Part shown: one piece after another, positions 1 to 5,406 of the stretch | How positions within the stretch are numbered: position 1 is the first letter of the stretch | Layout of the letters: the number at the start of each line of letters is the position of its first letter | The notes under the pieces: model-generated | The model's input: the letters and a program-made list of their open reading frames with translations, nothing else | What the model was told of the DNA's origin: nothing | Database searches by the model: none | Translations under genes and position numbers: made by a program | Origin: Flavobacterium sp. | GTDB taxonomy: Bacteria; Bacteroidota; Bacteroidia; Flavobacteriales; Flavobacteriaceae | DNA: 6,324 bases | NCBI GenBank assembly: GCA_019105125.1 | Contig: JAHRWO010000215.1 | Span: 1 to 6,324, forward strand | Direction: 5' to 3'

Positions 1-612
1 TTTACATTCCCAAGCTATGGTTCATTCATTTATTGGGTAACCAAAGGTTATGCCGTTTTAGACGATGCCGCTTTCCCAATCATTGGAGAAGGAACTACGG
101 AGCCAAACGACACATTTGTTCCTCAATTAATTGCGAATGCAGAAGCAGCAATTGACGCAGTGGATAAATTGGGTTACATCAATCGTAAAAAAGTAGCCAT
201 TGGAGGTCACTCTTATGGTGCCTTCATGACAGCTAACTTGTTAACACATTCTAATTTATTTGCATGTGGAATTGCAAGAAGTGGTGCTTACAACAGAACG
301 TTAACGCCTTTCGGATTCCAAAGCGAGCAACGTAATTATTGGGATGTTCCGGAAGTGTACAACACTATGTCACCATTTATGAATGCAGAGAAAATGAAAA
401 CGCCTTTATTATTAGTTCATGGTGAAGCGGATAACAATCCTGGAACTTTCACACTACAATCGGAGCGTTATTTCCAAGCATTGAAAGGATTAGGTGGCCC
501 AGCAAGATTAGTGATTTTACCAAAAGAAAGTCACGGTTATGTTGTCAAAGAAAACATTTTACATTTGTTATGGGAACAAGACCAATTCTTAGAAAAATAT
601 TTAAAAAATTAG
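1..612 (+). CDS. S9 family serine peptidase, glutamyl endopeptidase (S9D) type, C-terminal part
   Basis: The reading frame is open from base 1, so the gene begins upstream and only the last 203 codons are visible. This is the alpha/beta-hydrolase catalytic domain of a prolyl-oligopeptidase-fold peptidase. The nucleophile elbow GGHSYGAF puts the catalytic Ser at 211-213. HGEADNN puts the Asp at 430-432, and ESHGY puts the His at 532-534, so the triad is intact. The stretches RTLTPFGF, MSPFM, DNNPGTFTLQS and the LLWEQD ending resemble the glutamyl endopeptidase group (plant chloroplast CGEP and Bacteroidota homologues) more than dipeptidyl peptidase IV. From family knowledge, full-length members have roughly 800 residues with an N-terminal beta-propeller and often a signal peptide, so perhaps 600 residues lie outside the window. 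Cleavage after Glu is inferred from the family. The first in-window ATG (160) is internal, because conserved sequence continues upstream of it. Confidence 0.9.
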   Translation, partial: FTFPSYGSFIYWVTKGYAVLDDAAFPIIGEGTTEPNDTFVPQLIANAEAAIDAVDKLGYINRKKVAIGGHSYGAFMTANLLTHSNLFACGIARSGAYNRTLTPFGFQSEQRNYWDVPEVYNTMSPFMNAEKMKTPLLLVHGEADNNPGTFTLQSERYFQALKGLGGPARLVILPKESHGYVVKENILHLLWEQDQFLEKYLKN

Positions 613-631
613 AGAATTGAACATAGAAAAT

Positions 632-666
632 AGACCTTTGAGCAATTGTTTGAAGGTCTTTTTTTT
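632..666 (+). terminator. Rho-independent terminator of the S9 peptidase gene, possibly bidirectional
   Basis: A perfect 7-bp stem, AGACCTT (632-638) with AAGGTCT (653-659), encloses a 14-nt loop and is followed by eight T residues (659-666). It starts 20 bp after the peptidase stop codon. The T run reaches into the stop codon (665-667) of the converging ABC gene. Read on the minus strand, the same hairpin is followed by A and then TTTT, so it may also weakly stop the opposing transcript. Confidence 0.85.
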
Positions 667-1585
667 ACATCCTTTTCAAACAAACCACTTCCCCTTTCTC
701 CAAAATCGTATCATTTTCAAAAAATAAAATTCGATTACCATATTTCGCTTCCATTAAATAATGACTTCCTCTAAAATAAGAATTGACAATCTGCACTTTT
801 AAATCGGAATGTAATGTCACTTTTAATTGGTGAGGATAAACAAATTTTAGTTCTCCGTTGATTTCAACCTCATTAACATCTCCAAATAATGAAGCTACAT
901 ATTTGTCTCTTGGATTATCGTAAATGAATTTTGGAATTCCACTTTCTATGATTTCTCCATCTTTAATAATCGCTACCTCATCGGCAAAAGCCAAAAAATC
1001 TGTGCTATCGTGAGTGGCAACAATACAAGTGATTCCTTTTTCTTTTAAATAGCCAAACAGCTTTCTTCTCAAACTATTCTTTCTGAAATTATCAATGTGA
1101 CTAAAAGGTTCATCCAACAATAAAACTTCAGGTTCTAAAGCTAAAACTCTAGCCAAAGCTACTCGTTGCATTTGACCACCACTCAAAAATTTAGCCTTTA
1201 CATTGGCATATTCGGTCATTTCTACGATTTCTAACAACTCCGCAATTCTAGCTTTTTTTTCTTCGGGATAGAAATTAGAAAGATATTTTCCCACGTTCTC
1301 TGCCACTGTGATAAAAGGCATCAAATCAAAATCCTGTGCTAAATATTTCATAAATGGCATTCCCGGAATCAAATGAAATTTGGGTCCTAATACTTCAATA
1401 TCATTCCAAAAAATTTGACCTTCATCTAAGTCGTATAAGCCATAAATTAACTTTAACAAAGTGCTTTTTCCACACCCACTTTCACCAATTAAAGCCAAGT
1501 TTTTTCCTTTAGTTAAACTAAACGAAATCGAATTTAAATTGGGAGTATCATTATAGGAAAAGGAAATATCTCTAACGGTCAGCAT
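665..1585 (-). CDS. ABC transporter ATP-binding protein, PotA/FbpC-like with C-terminal TOBE-type domain
   Basis: This is a 306-residue nucleotide-binding subunit. Walker A GESGCGKST is at residues 34-42, the Q-loop Gln at 84, the signature LSGGQ at 134-138, Walker B LLLDE at 155-159, the D-loop SHID just after it, and the H-loop His at 192. All catalytic elements are intact. Residues of about 240-306 look like the TOBE_2 accessory domain of importer ATPases in the spermidine/putrescine, ferric-iron and sugar families (PotA, FbpC, UgpC). No permease or binding protein lies nearby, so the substrate cannot be told. The frame is open up to an ATG at 1621, but that ATG lies inside the upstream gene's terminator and upstream of the likely promoter. 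The start at 1585 (MLTVRDISFSY) fits the normal ABC N-terminus and places the TAnnTTTG motif just upstream. There is no Shine-Dalgarno; nine A residues precede the start. Confidence 0.9.
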   Translation of the reverse strand: MLTVRDISFSYNDTPNLNSISFSLTKGKNLALIGESGCGKSTLLKLIYGLYDLDEGQIFWNDIEVLGPKFHLIPGMPFMKYLAQDFDLMPFITVAENVGKYLSNFYPEEKKARIAELLEIVEMTEYANVKAKFLSGGQMQRVALARVLALEPEVLLLDEPFSHIDNFRKNSLRRKLFGYLKEKGITCIVATHDSTDFLAFADEVAIIKDGEIIESGIPKFIYDNPRDKYVASLFGDVNEVEINGELKFVYPHQLKVTLHSDLKVQIVNSYFRGSHYLMEAKYGNRILFFENDTILEKGEVVCLKRM

Positions 1586-1597
1586 TTCTTTTTTTTT

Positions 1598-1605
1598 CAA
1601 AATTA
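1598..1605 (-). promoter_or_regulatory. Bacteroidota -7 promoter element of the ABC ATPase gene
   Basis: Read on the minus strand this is TAATTTTG, matching the TAnnTTTG consensus of the Bacteroidota housekeeping sigma factor. It ends 12 nt before the start codon at 1585, implying a leader of only a few bases. No clear -33 TTG box is seen; that region is occupied by the terminator hairpin of the upstream gene. Confidence 0.65.
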
Positions 1606-1609
1606 CAAA

Positions 1610-1637
1610 TAAAAAAGCCACTCCTAAGAGCAGCTCT
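1610..1637 (-). terminator. Rho-independent terminator of the lipocalin-ompA operon
   Basis: On the minus strand AGCTGCTC (1635-1628), loop TTAG, and GAGTGGCT (1623-1616) form an 8-bp stem with two G-U wobbles. Six T residues follow (1616-1611). It lies about 25 bp after the OmpA stop codon. Its T tract ends only 5 bp before the -7 motif of the next gene, so termination and re-initiation are packed together. Confidence 0.8.
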
Positions 1638-1660
1638 ATTAATTTTTAAATGAATTAACA

Positions 1661-2356
1661 CTATTTTCCGGCTTCTTTTTTTGCATCTTCAATCATCTTA
1701 TCATTAGCTACAATAGCAAACTCAACTCGACGATTTAAACCTCTACCTGCTTCAGTATCATTTGTTGCTATGGGCTCTGCTTCTCCCATGCCTACTACAG
1801 TAAATCTACTAGAAACTAAACCTTTAGTCGCTAAATAATTTTTAACAGCTGTTGCTCTCTGACTGGATAAATTCAAATTGTAATCATCAGATCCTTTACT
1901 ATCGGTAAAACCATAAATTTTAATATTAGTATCGGCATATTCTTTAAATACAGGGACCAACTTATCTAAATTTTGTTTTGCTTTAGTTGTTAAAGTAGCT
2001 TTATTAAAATCAAAGTTTACAGAGTTTTCACCTAAAACAAGACGAATACCTTCTCCCACTCTTTCTACTTGTGCTCCTGGTAAAGCAGTTTCAATTTCAC
2101 GAGCTTGTTTGTCCATATTATTTCCAATAATACCACCAACGGTACCGCCAATAACAGTTCCTAATACAGCACCTAAAGCGCCGTTTCCTCCTTTACCAAC
2201 ATTATTACCAATAACCGCGCCTAAAACACCTCCACCTACAGCACCTATAACAGCTCCTTTCTGAGTGTTATTAGCATTCTTGACCGCACTACATCCTGAT
2301 AAAATGACATTGCCTACTAATGTTCCTGCTACTAAATAAATGGCTATCTTTTTCAT
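1661..2356 (-). CDS. OmpA-family outer-membrane lipoprotein with glycine-zipper domain (YiaD-like)
   Basis: This is a 231-residue lipoprotein. The signal peptide is residues 1-21 with lipobox LSGC and lipidated Cys22. Residues of about 34-80 are a glycine zipper (repeated GAVIGAVGGG / GTVIGGTVGG patterns) expected to insert in or pack against a membrane. Residues of about 108-215 are an OmpA C-terminal domain. In GFTDSKGSDDYN, Asp152 and, 15 residues on, Arg167 match the spacing of E. coli OmpA Asp271 and Arg286, which hold diaminopimelate of peptidoglycan. The closing NRRVEF (208-213) is also typical. The domain order matches E. coli YiaD. No acidic cluster follows Cys22, so the flavobacterial surface-export signal seems absent and a periplasm-facing anchor is inferred. 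It is the second gene of an operon, starting 6 bp after the lipocalin-like gene. A short charged tail (214-231) follows the domain. Confidence 0.92.
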   Translation of the reverse strand: MKKIAIYLVAGTLVGNVILSGCSAVKNANNTQKGAVIGAVGGGVLGAVIGNNVGKGGNGALGAVLGTVIGGTVGGIIGNNMDKQAREIETALPGAQVERVGEGIRLVLGENSVNFDFNKATLTTKAKQNLDKLVPVFKEYADTNIKIYGFTDSKGSDDYNLNLSSQRATAVKNYLATKGLVSSRFTVVGMGEAEPIATNDTEAGRGLNRRVEFAIVANDKMIEDAKKEAGK

Positions 2357-2362
2357 ATGTTC

Positions 2363-2839
2363 TTATTTTTTTTCAAAATTATATACGATATCTACAAATT
2401 GCCCACCAACATTTACTTTATCAATTAACTGAAATGAGGAAGCATTTACATTGGCAACTCTTAAAATATAACCAGAATCAGTATGCTTAGCCTTTACCCC
2501 TTCCGTTAAAAATTTGATTACCATAAATCCGTCTTTGTTAATGTACCAAGTAATATTACTGCTGTAAGACGGACAATTAACTTTATCTAAAAGCATATTC
2601 CCTTTATTATTGTTAGAAATAAAACTCCACTGACTTCCTTCAAAACACTTTGCATCCGCAATGTTAAAGGAAGTAACCTTAAAATATTCTGAACCTGGAA
2701 AGTTAACCGACGCTATTCTCCAGTTTCCTTTGATAGCTGCTTCGGTCTTATTATCCAATTTTGTATTAGTAACCGTTTCTTTTGGTTTACAGCCAAAAAA
2801 GACGATAGCTAACAGTAAGAATAGTGCACTTTTTTTCAT
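2363..2839 (-). CDS. Lipocalin-like lipoprotein
   Basis: This is a 158-residue protein. A hydrophobic signal (residues 4-16) ends in FFGC, giving lipidated Cys17. After a Thr/Asn/Lys-rich linker, GNW (38-40) fits the GxW motif at the first strand of lipocalin-like folds, and the rest is rich in alternating strands (for example ITWYIN, MVIKFL, YILRVA, VDIVYNF). Cys65 and Cys89 could form a disulfide in the periplasm. The residues after Cys17 (KPKET) lack the acidic run of a surface-export signal, so a periplasmic-facing location is inferred. The ligand is unknown. It is the first gene of a two-gene operon with the OmpA lipoprotein. The pairing of a lipocalin-like protein with an OmpA lipoprotein is, from memory, recurrent in flavobacteria. 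The start is supported by the signal peptide beginning MKKS and by the promoter 24 nt upstream. Confidence 0.8.
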   Translation of the reverse strand: MKKSALFLLLAIVFFGCKPKETVTNTKLDNKTEAAIKGNWRIASVNFPGSEYFKVTSFNIADAKCFEGSQWSFISNNNKGNMLLDKVNCPSYSSNITWYINKDGFMVIKFLTEGVKAKHTDSGYILRVANVNASSFQLIDKVNVGGQFVDIVYNFEKK

Positions 2840-2863
2840 TTTTCTGTTTTTTTTTCATTCTTA

Positions 2864-2871
2864 CAAATTTA
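2864..2871 (-). promoter_or_regulatory. -7 promoter element of the lipocalin-ompA operon
   Basis: On the minus strand this reads TAAATTTG, a match to TAnnTTTG. It ends 24 nt before the start codon at 2839. A possible -33 TTG lies at 2897-2895, with 23 bp between them, at the long end of the usual range. An A-rich leader without a Shine-Dalgarno follows. Confidence 0.65.
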
Positions 2872-2929
2872 CACCATTTATTTTGGAATTAAAACAATAT
2901 CGTCTAAAAAAGCATACTGAAATTACTAC

Positions 2930-2941
2930 GTCAATTTGTCA
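2930..2941 (+). promoter_or_regulatory. GTCA direct repeat upstream of htpG, candidate regulator site
   Basis: GTCA (2930-2933) and GTCA (2938-2941) are separated by ATTT, giving an 8-bp period. The pair sits 68 bp upstream of the htpG start and 12 bp upstream of the candidate -24 element. The bound factor is unknown; a site for a heat-shock regulator is an inference from its position only. Confidence 0.35.
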
Positions 2942-2953
2942 TATTTTATGATT

Positions 2954-2969
2954 TGGTATCGAATTTGAA
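2954..2969 (+). promoter_or_regulatory. Candidate -24/-12 (sigma-54-like) promoter of htpG
   Basis: The sequence TGGTATCGAATTTGAA keeps GG at 2955-2956 and TTGA at 2965-2968, with the -24 GG to -12 spacing of the sigma-54 consensus TGGCAC-N5-TTGCW. The invariant GC of the -12 element is GA here, so the match is imperfect. No TAnnTTTG motif occurs on the plus strand between 2872 and 3009, unlike the four other promoters in this window. The predicted transcript would start near 2980, leaving a leader of about 30 nt. Confidence 0.4.
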
Positions 2970-3009
2970 TATCCAAAAACAAAAATTTGTTTAACTTAAA
3001 ATTTTAAAT

Positions 3010-4893
3010 ATGGCATCAGGAAAAATTAATGTTTCAGTAGAAAACATCTTTCCCTTAATCAAAAAGTTTTTGTACAGCGACCACGAAATTTTTCTTCGTG
3101 AATTAGTATCGAATGCGACAGACGCTACTTTAAAATTAAAACATTTAACTAGTATTGGCGAAGCTAAAGTAGAATATGGCAATCCTATTATCGAAGTAAA
3201 AATCGATAAAGAAGGTAAAAAACTACACATCATCGACCAAGGTTTAGGAATGACTGCCGATGAAGTGGAAAAATACATCAACCAAATCGCATTCTCAGGC
3301 GCAGAAGAATTCTTAGAAAAATACAAAGATTCCGCCAAAGATTCAGGTGTAATCGGACACTTTGGTTTAGGATTTTACTCGGCGTTCATGGTAGCATCAA
3401 AAGTGGAAATCATCACCAAATCATTCAAAGACGAACCAGCCGCTCATTGGACGTGCGATGGTAGTCCAGAATTTACATTAGTACCGCACGATAAAACGGA
3501 AAGAGGAACCGAAATCATCTTACATATCGCTGAAGATTCACTAGAGTTTTTAGAAGAGTTCAAAATCCGTGAATTGTTGACCAAATACAACAAGTTCATG
3601 CCAATTCCAATTAAATTTGGAACGAAAAAAGAGGCATTACCAAAACCAGAAGATGCTCCAGAAGATTACAAAACAGAATACGTTGACGTAGATAACATAA
3701 TCAACAATCCAAATCCGGCTTGGACCAAACAACCAAGTGATTTATCGGAGGAAGATTATAAAAATTTCTATCGCGAATTGTATCCTATGCAATTTGACGA
3801 ACCGTTATTCAACATTCACTTAAATGTAGATTATCCATTCAATTTAACTGGAATTTTATATTTCCCTAAATTATCATCTGACTTACAAATTCAGAAAGAC
3901 AAAATCCAGTTGTACCAAAATCAGGTTTTCGTAACGGATAACGTAGAAGGAATTGTGCCTGAATTCTTGATGATGTTAAAAGGTGTTGTGGATTCGCCAG
4001 ATATTCCATTGAACGTATCGCGTTCGTACTTACAAGCGGATGGAAATGTGAAGAAAATTTCAAATTACATCACTAGAAAAGTAGCGGATAAATTAAAATC
4101 GTTATTCAATGAAAACCGTGAAGACTTCCAACAAAAATGGAACGACATCAAAGTGGTATTGGACTACGGAATGCTTTCGGAACCAAAATTCTATGAAAAA
4201 GCAGGCGATTTCGTTTTATATCCAACGACAGAAGACAAATATTACACGTTAGCGGAATTAAAAGAAGCACTAAAAGACAACCAAACCGACAAAAATGGAA
4301 AATTAGTGGTGCTTTACGCTTCCAACAAAGATGCGCAACACAGTTACATAGATATTGCAAAAGAAAAAGGATATCAAGTGTTATTGTTAGATTCACCAAT
4401 TGTATCGCATTTAATTCAGAAATTAGAAGCGGATAATGAGAATGTAACTTTTGCTCGTGTAGATGCCGATCATATCGATAAATTAATTCAGAAAGAAGAA
4501 GAAACGATCTCTAAATTATCAGATGACGAAAAAGAGAAATTAAAAACGTCTATTGAAACGGTTGTCCCAAAAGAAAACTATACGGTGCAATTAGAAAACT
4601 TAGACAGCAAGGCAGCGCCATTCATCATTACCCAACCCGAATTTATGCGCAGAATGAAAGAAATGAGTGCAACGGGCGGTGGCGGCATGTTTGGCATGGG
4701 CAACTTCCCTGACATGTACAATTTAGTGGTAAATACCAATTCAGAATTAGCCACTACTATTTTAAACAGTCCTGAAGACGCACAAAAAGACCTAGTAAAA
4801 CAAGCTTTAGATTTAGCGAAACTTTCTCAAGGATTGTTAAAAGGAGAAGAGTTGACTGCTTTTGTTAAGAGAAGTTTTGAGACGTTGAAATAA
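3010..4893 (+). CDS. htpG: Molecular chaperone HtpG (bacterial Hsp90)
   Basis: This is a 627-residue cytosolic ATP-dependent chaperone that acts as a homodimer on late folding clients, usually with the DnaK system. The N-terminal GHKL ATPase domain (about 1-210) shows ELVSNATDA with catalytic Glu31 and Mg-binding Asn35, DQGLGM (76-81) with adenine-contacting Asp76, and GHFGLGF (116-122). The middle domain (about 220-480) has LNVSRSYLQ with Arg338, the residue that contacts the ATP gamma-phosphate. The C-terminal domain (about 500-627) handles dimerisation and contains a Gly/Met-rich loop, GGGGMFGMGNFPDMY (556-570), which I recall as common in Bacteroidota HtpG but absent from E. coli. The length fits the family. 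The start at 3010 (MASGKINVSVENIFP) matches the normal N-terminus; no Shine-Dalgarno is present. It is monocistronic, with a divergent neighbour upstream and a terminator downstream. Confidence 0.97.
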   Translation: MASGKINVSVENIFPLIKKFLYSDHEIFLRELVSNATDATLKLKHLTSIGEAKVEYGNPIIEVKIDKEGKKLHIIDQGLGMTADEVEKYINQIAFSGAEEFLEKYKDSAKDSGVIGHFGLGFYSAFMVASKVEIITKSFKDEPAAHWTCDGSPEFTLVPHDKTERGTEIILHIAEDSLEFLEEFKIRELLTKYNKFMPIPIKFGTKKEALPKPEDAPEDYKTEYVDVDNIINNPNPAWTKQPSDLSEEDYKNFYRELYPMQFDEPLFNIHLNVDYPFNLTGILYFPKLSSDLQIQKDKIQLYQNQVFVTDNVEGIVPEFLMMLKGVVDSPDIPLNVSRSYLQADGNVKKISNYITRKVADKLKSLFNENREDFQQKWNDIKVVLDYGMLSEPKFYEKAGDFVLYPTTEDKYYTLAELKEALKDNQTDKNGKLVVLYASNKDAQHSYIDIAKEKGYQVLLLDSPIVSHLIQKLEADNENVTFARVDADHIDKLIQKEEETISKLSDDEKEKLKTSIETVVPKENYTVQLENLDSKAAPFIITQPEFMRRMKEMSATGGGGMFGMGNFPDMYNLVVNTNSELATTILNSPEDAQKDLVKQALDLAKLSQGLLKGEELTAFVKRSFETLK

Positions 4894-4901
4894 TTCGAAA
4901 T

Positions 4902-4931
4902 TTTGTCATTCTGAACTGGTTTCAGAATCTC
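4902..4931. repeat. REP-like palindromic intergenic repeat
   Basis: A perfect 8-bp inverted repeat, ATTCTGAA (4908-4915) and TTCAGAAT (4921-4928), with loop CTGGT, is flanked by TTTGTC and CTCA. It lies 14 bp after the htpG stop codon and has no T tract, so it is not a standard terminator. I recognise the pattern GTCATTCTGAAC...TTCAGAATCTCA as an intergenic element that recurs in Flavobacterium genomes. This is from memory and has not been searched. A diverged partial copy of the left arm occurs at 5522-5533. Confidence 0.6.
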
Positions 4932-4954
4932 ATAAATGAAAAATAATTTAAATT

Positions 4955-4991
4955 AAACCTGCAAGGATTCAAAATCCTTGTAGGTTTTTTT
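4955..4991 (+). terminator. Rho-independent terminator of htpG
   Basis: A 15-bp stem (4955-4969 with 4973-4987, one G-U pair) has a 3-nt CAA loop and a T run at 4985-4991. It lies 62 bp after the htpG stop codon. The strong, near-perfect hairpin (CCTGCAAGGATT / AATCCTTGTAGG) resembles another palindrome family common between flavobacterial genes. The T run ends 2 bp before the -7 motif of the next gene. Confidence 0.9.
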
Positions 4992-4993
4992 AT

Positions 4994-5001
4994 TAAATTT
5001 G
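4994..5001 (+). promoter_or_regulatory. -7 promoter element of the VOC gene
   Basis: TAAATTTG matches TAnnTTTG and ends 15 nt before the start codon at 5017. It is identical to the lipocalin operon's element. The position of a -33 box falls inside the htpG terminator hairpin, and no convincing TTTG is placed there. Confidence 0.6.
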
Positions 5002-5016
5002 AATAAATAAAAAAAC

Positions 5017-5406
5017 ATGACAACCCAACTCGAATTCATACTATACGTTTCTAATCAAGAAAAAAGCCGTGACTTTTATCAAATCTTGCTACAACAAAAG
5101 CCTAGTTTAGATGTTTCGGGTATGACAGAATTCACGCTGAATGACTTCGTAAAAATTGGGTTAATGCCAAATGATGGAATTGCTAAAGTTATAACTCCAA
5201 AATTACCACACCCAACTTCTGGCATAGGAATTCCGCGATGTGAGTTGTATCTTCAAGTAGACAACATTGAAACCATTTTTGAAGAAGCCAAACAAGCTGG
5301 TTCAACAGAAATTAGTCCAATTACCTTAAGAGATTGGGGCGATTACGTTGGCTATATTTCCGATTTTGATGGACATGTTATTGCTTTAGCTACAAAAAAA
5401 TTATAG
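5017..5406 (+). CDS. VOC (glyoxalase/bleomycin-resistance fold) family protein
   Basis: This is a 129-residue cytosolic protein with two beta-alpha-beta-beta-beta halves. The first half begins QLEFILYVSNQEKSRDFYQILL (residues 4-25) and the second CELYLQVDNIETIFEEAKQAG (75-95). The ending RDWGDYVGYISDFDGHVIALA (105-125) is the hallmark close of this superfamily. Glu6 and Glu76 stand where first-strand metal ligands often sit. The final Glu of the usual DPDGNxxEL motif is replaced in DFDGHVIAL, so a canonical glyoxalase I site is not supported. Family members include glyoxalases, dioxygenases, and antibiotic-binding or antibiotic-inactivating proteins; the substrate here is unknown. It is a single gene with its own promoter, set between the htpG terminator and a long repeat-bearing spacer. 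The start is chosen from the fit to the fold and the promoter distance. Confidence 0.85.
   Translation: MTTQLEFILYVSNQEKSRDFYQILLQQKPSLDVSGMTEFTLNDFVKIGLMPNDGIAKVITPKLPHPTSGIGIPRCELYLQVDNIETIFEEAKQAGSTEISPITLRDWGDYVGYISDFDGHVIALATKKL

Noticed and set aside
1586..1621. Twelve extra N-terminal residues (MAFLFVILKKKE) on the ABC ATPase from the ATG at 1621
   Set aside because: This ATG lies inside the preceding gene's terminator hairpin and upstream of the TAATTTTG promoter motif. ABC ATPases of this type start at MLTVRD.
2661..2951. A 96-codon open frame on the plus strand
   Set aside because: It lies mostly antisense to the lipocalin-like gene and runs across its promoter; the hydrophobic stretch is the complement of the signal-peptide codons.
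2991..3338. A 115-codon open frame on the minus strand within htpG
   Set aside because: It is a shadow of the strongly conserved htpG N-terminal coding sequence, with no recognisable product.
3866..4399. Two minus-strand open frames (65 and 83 codons) inside htpG
   Set aside because: Antisense shadows of htpG without plausible initiation signals or protein features.
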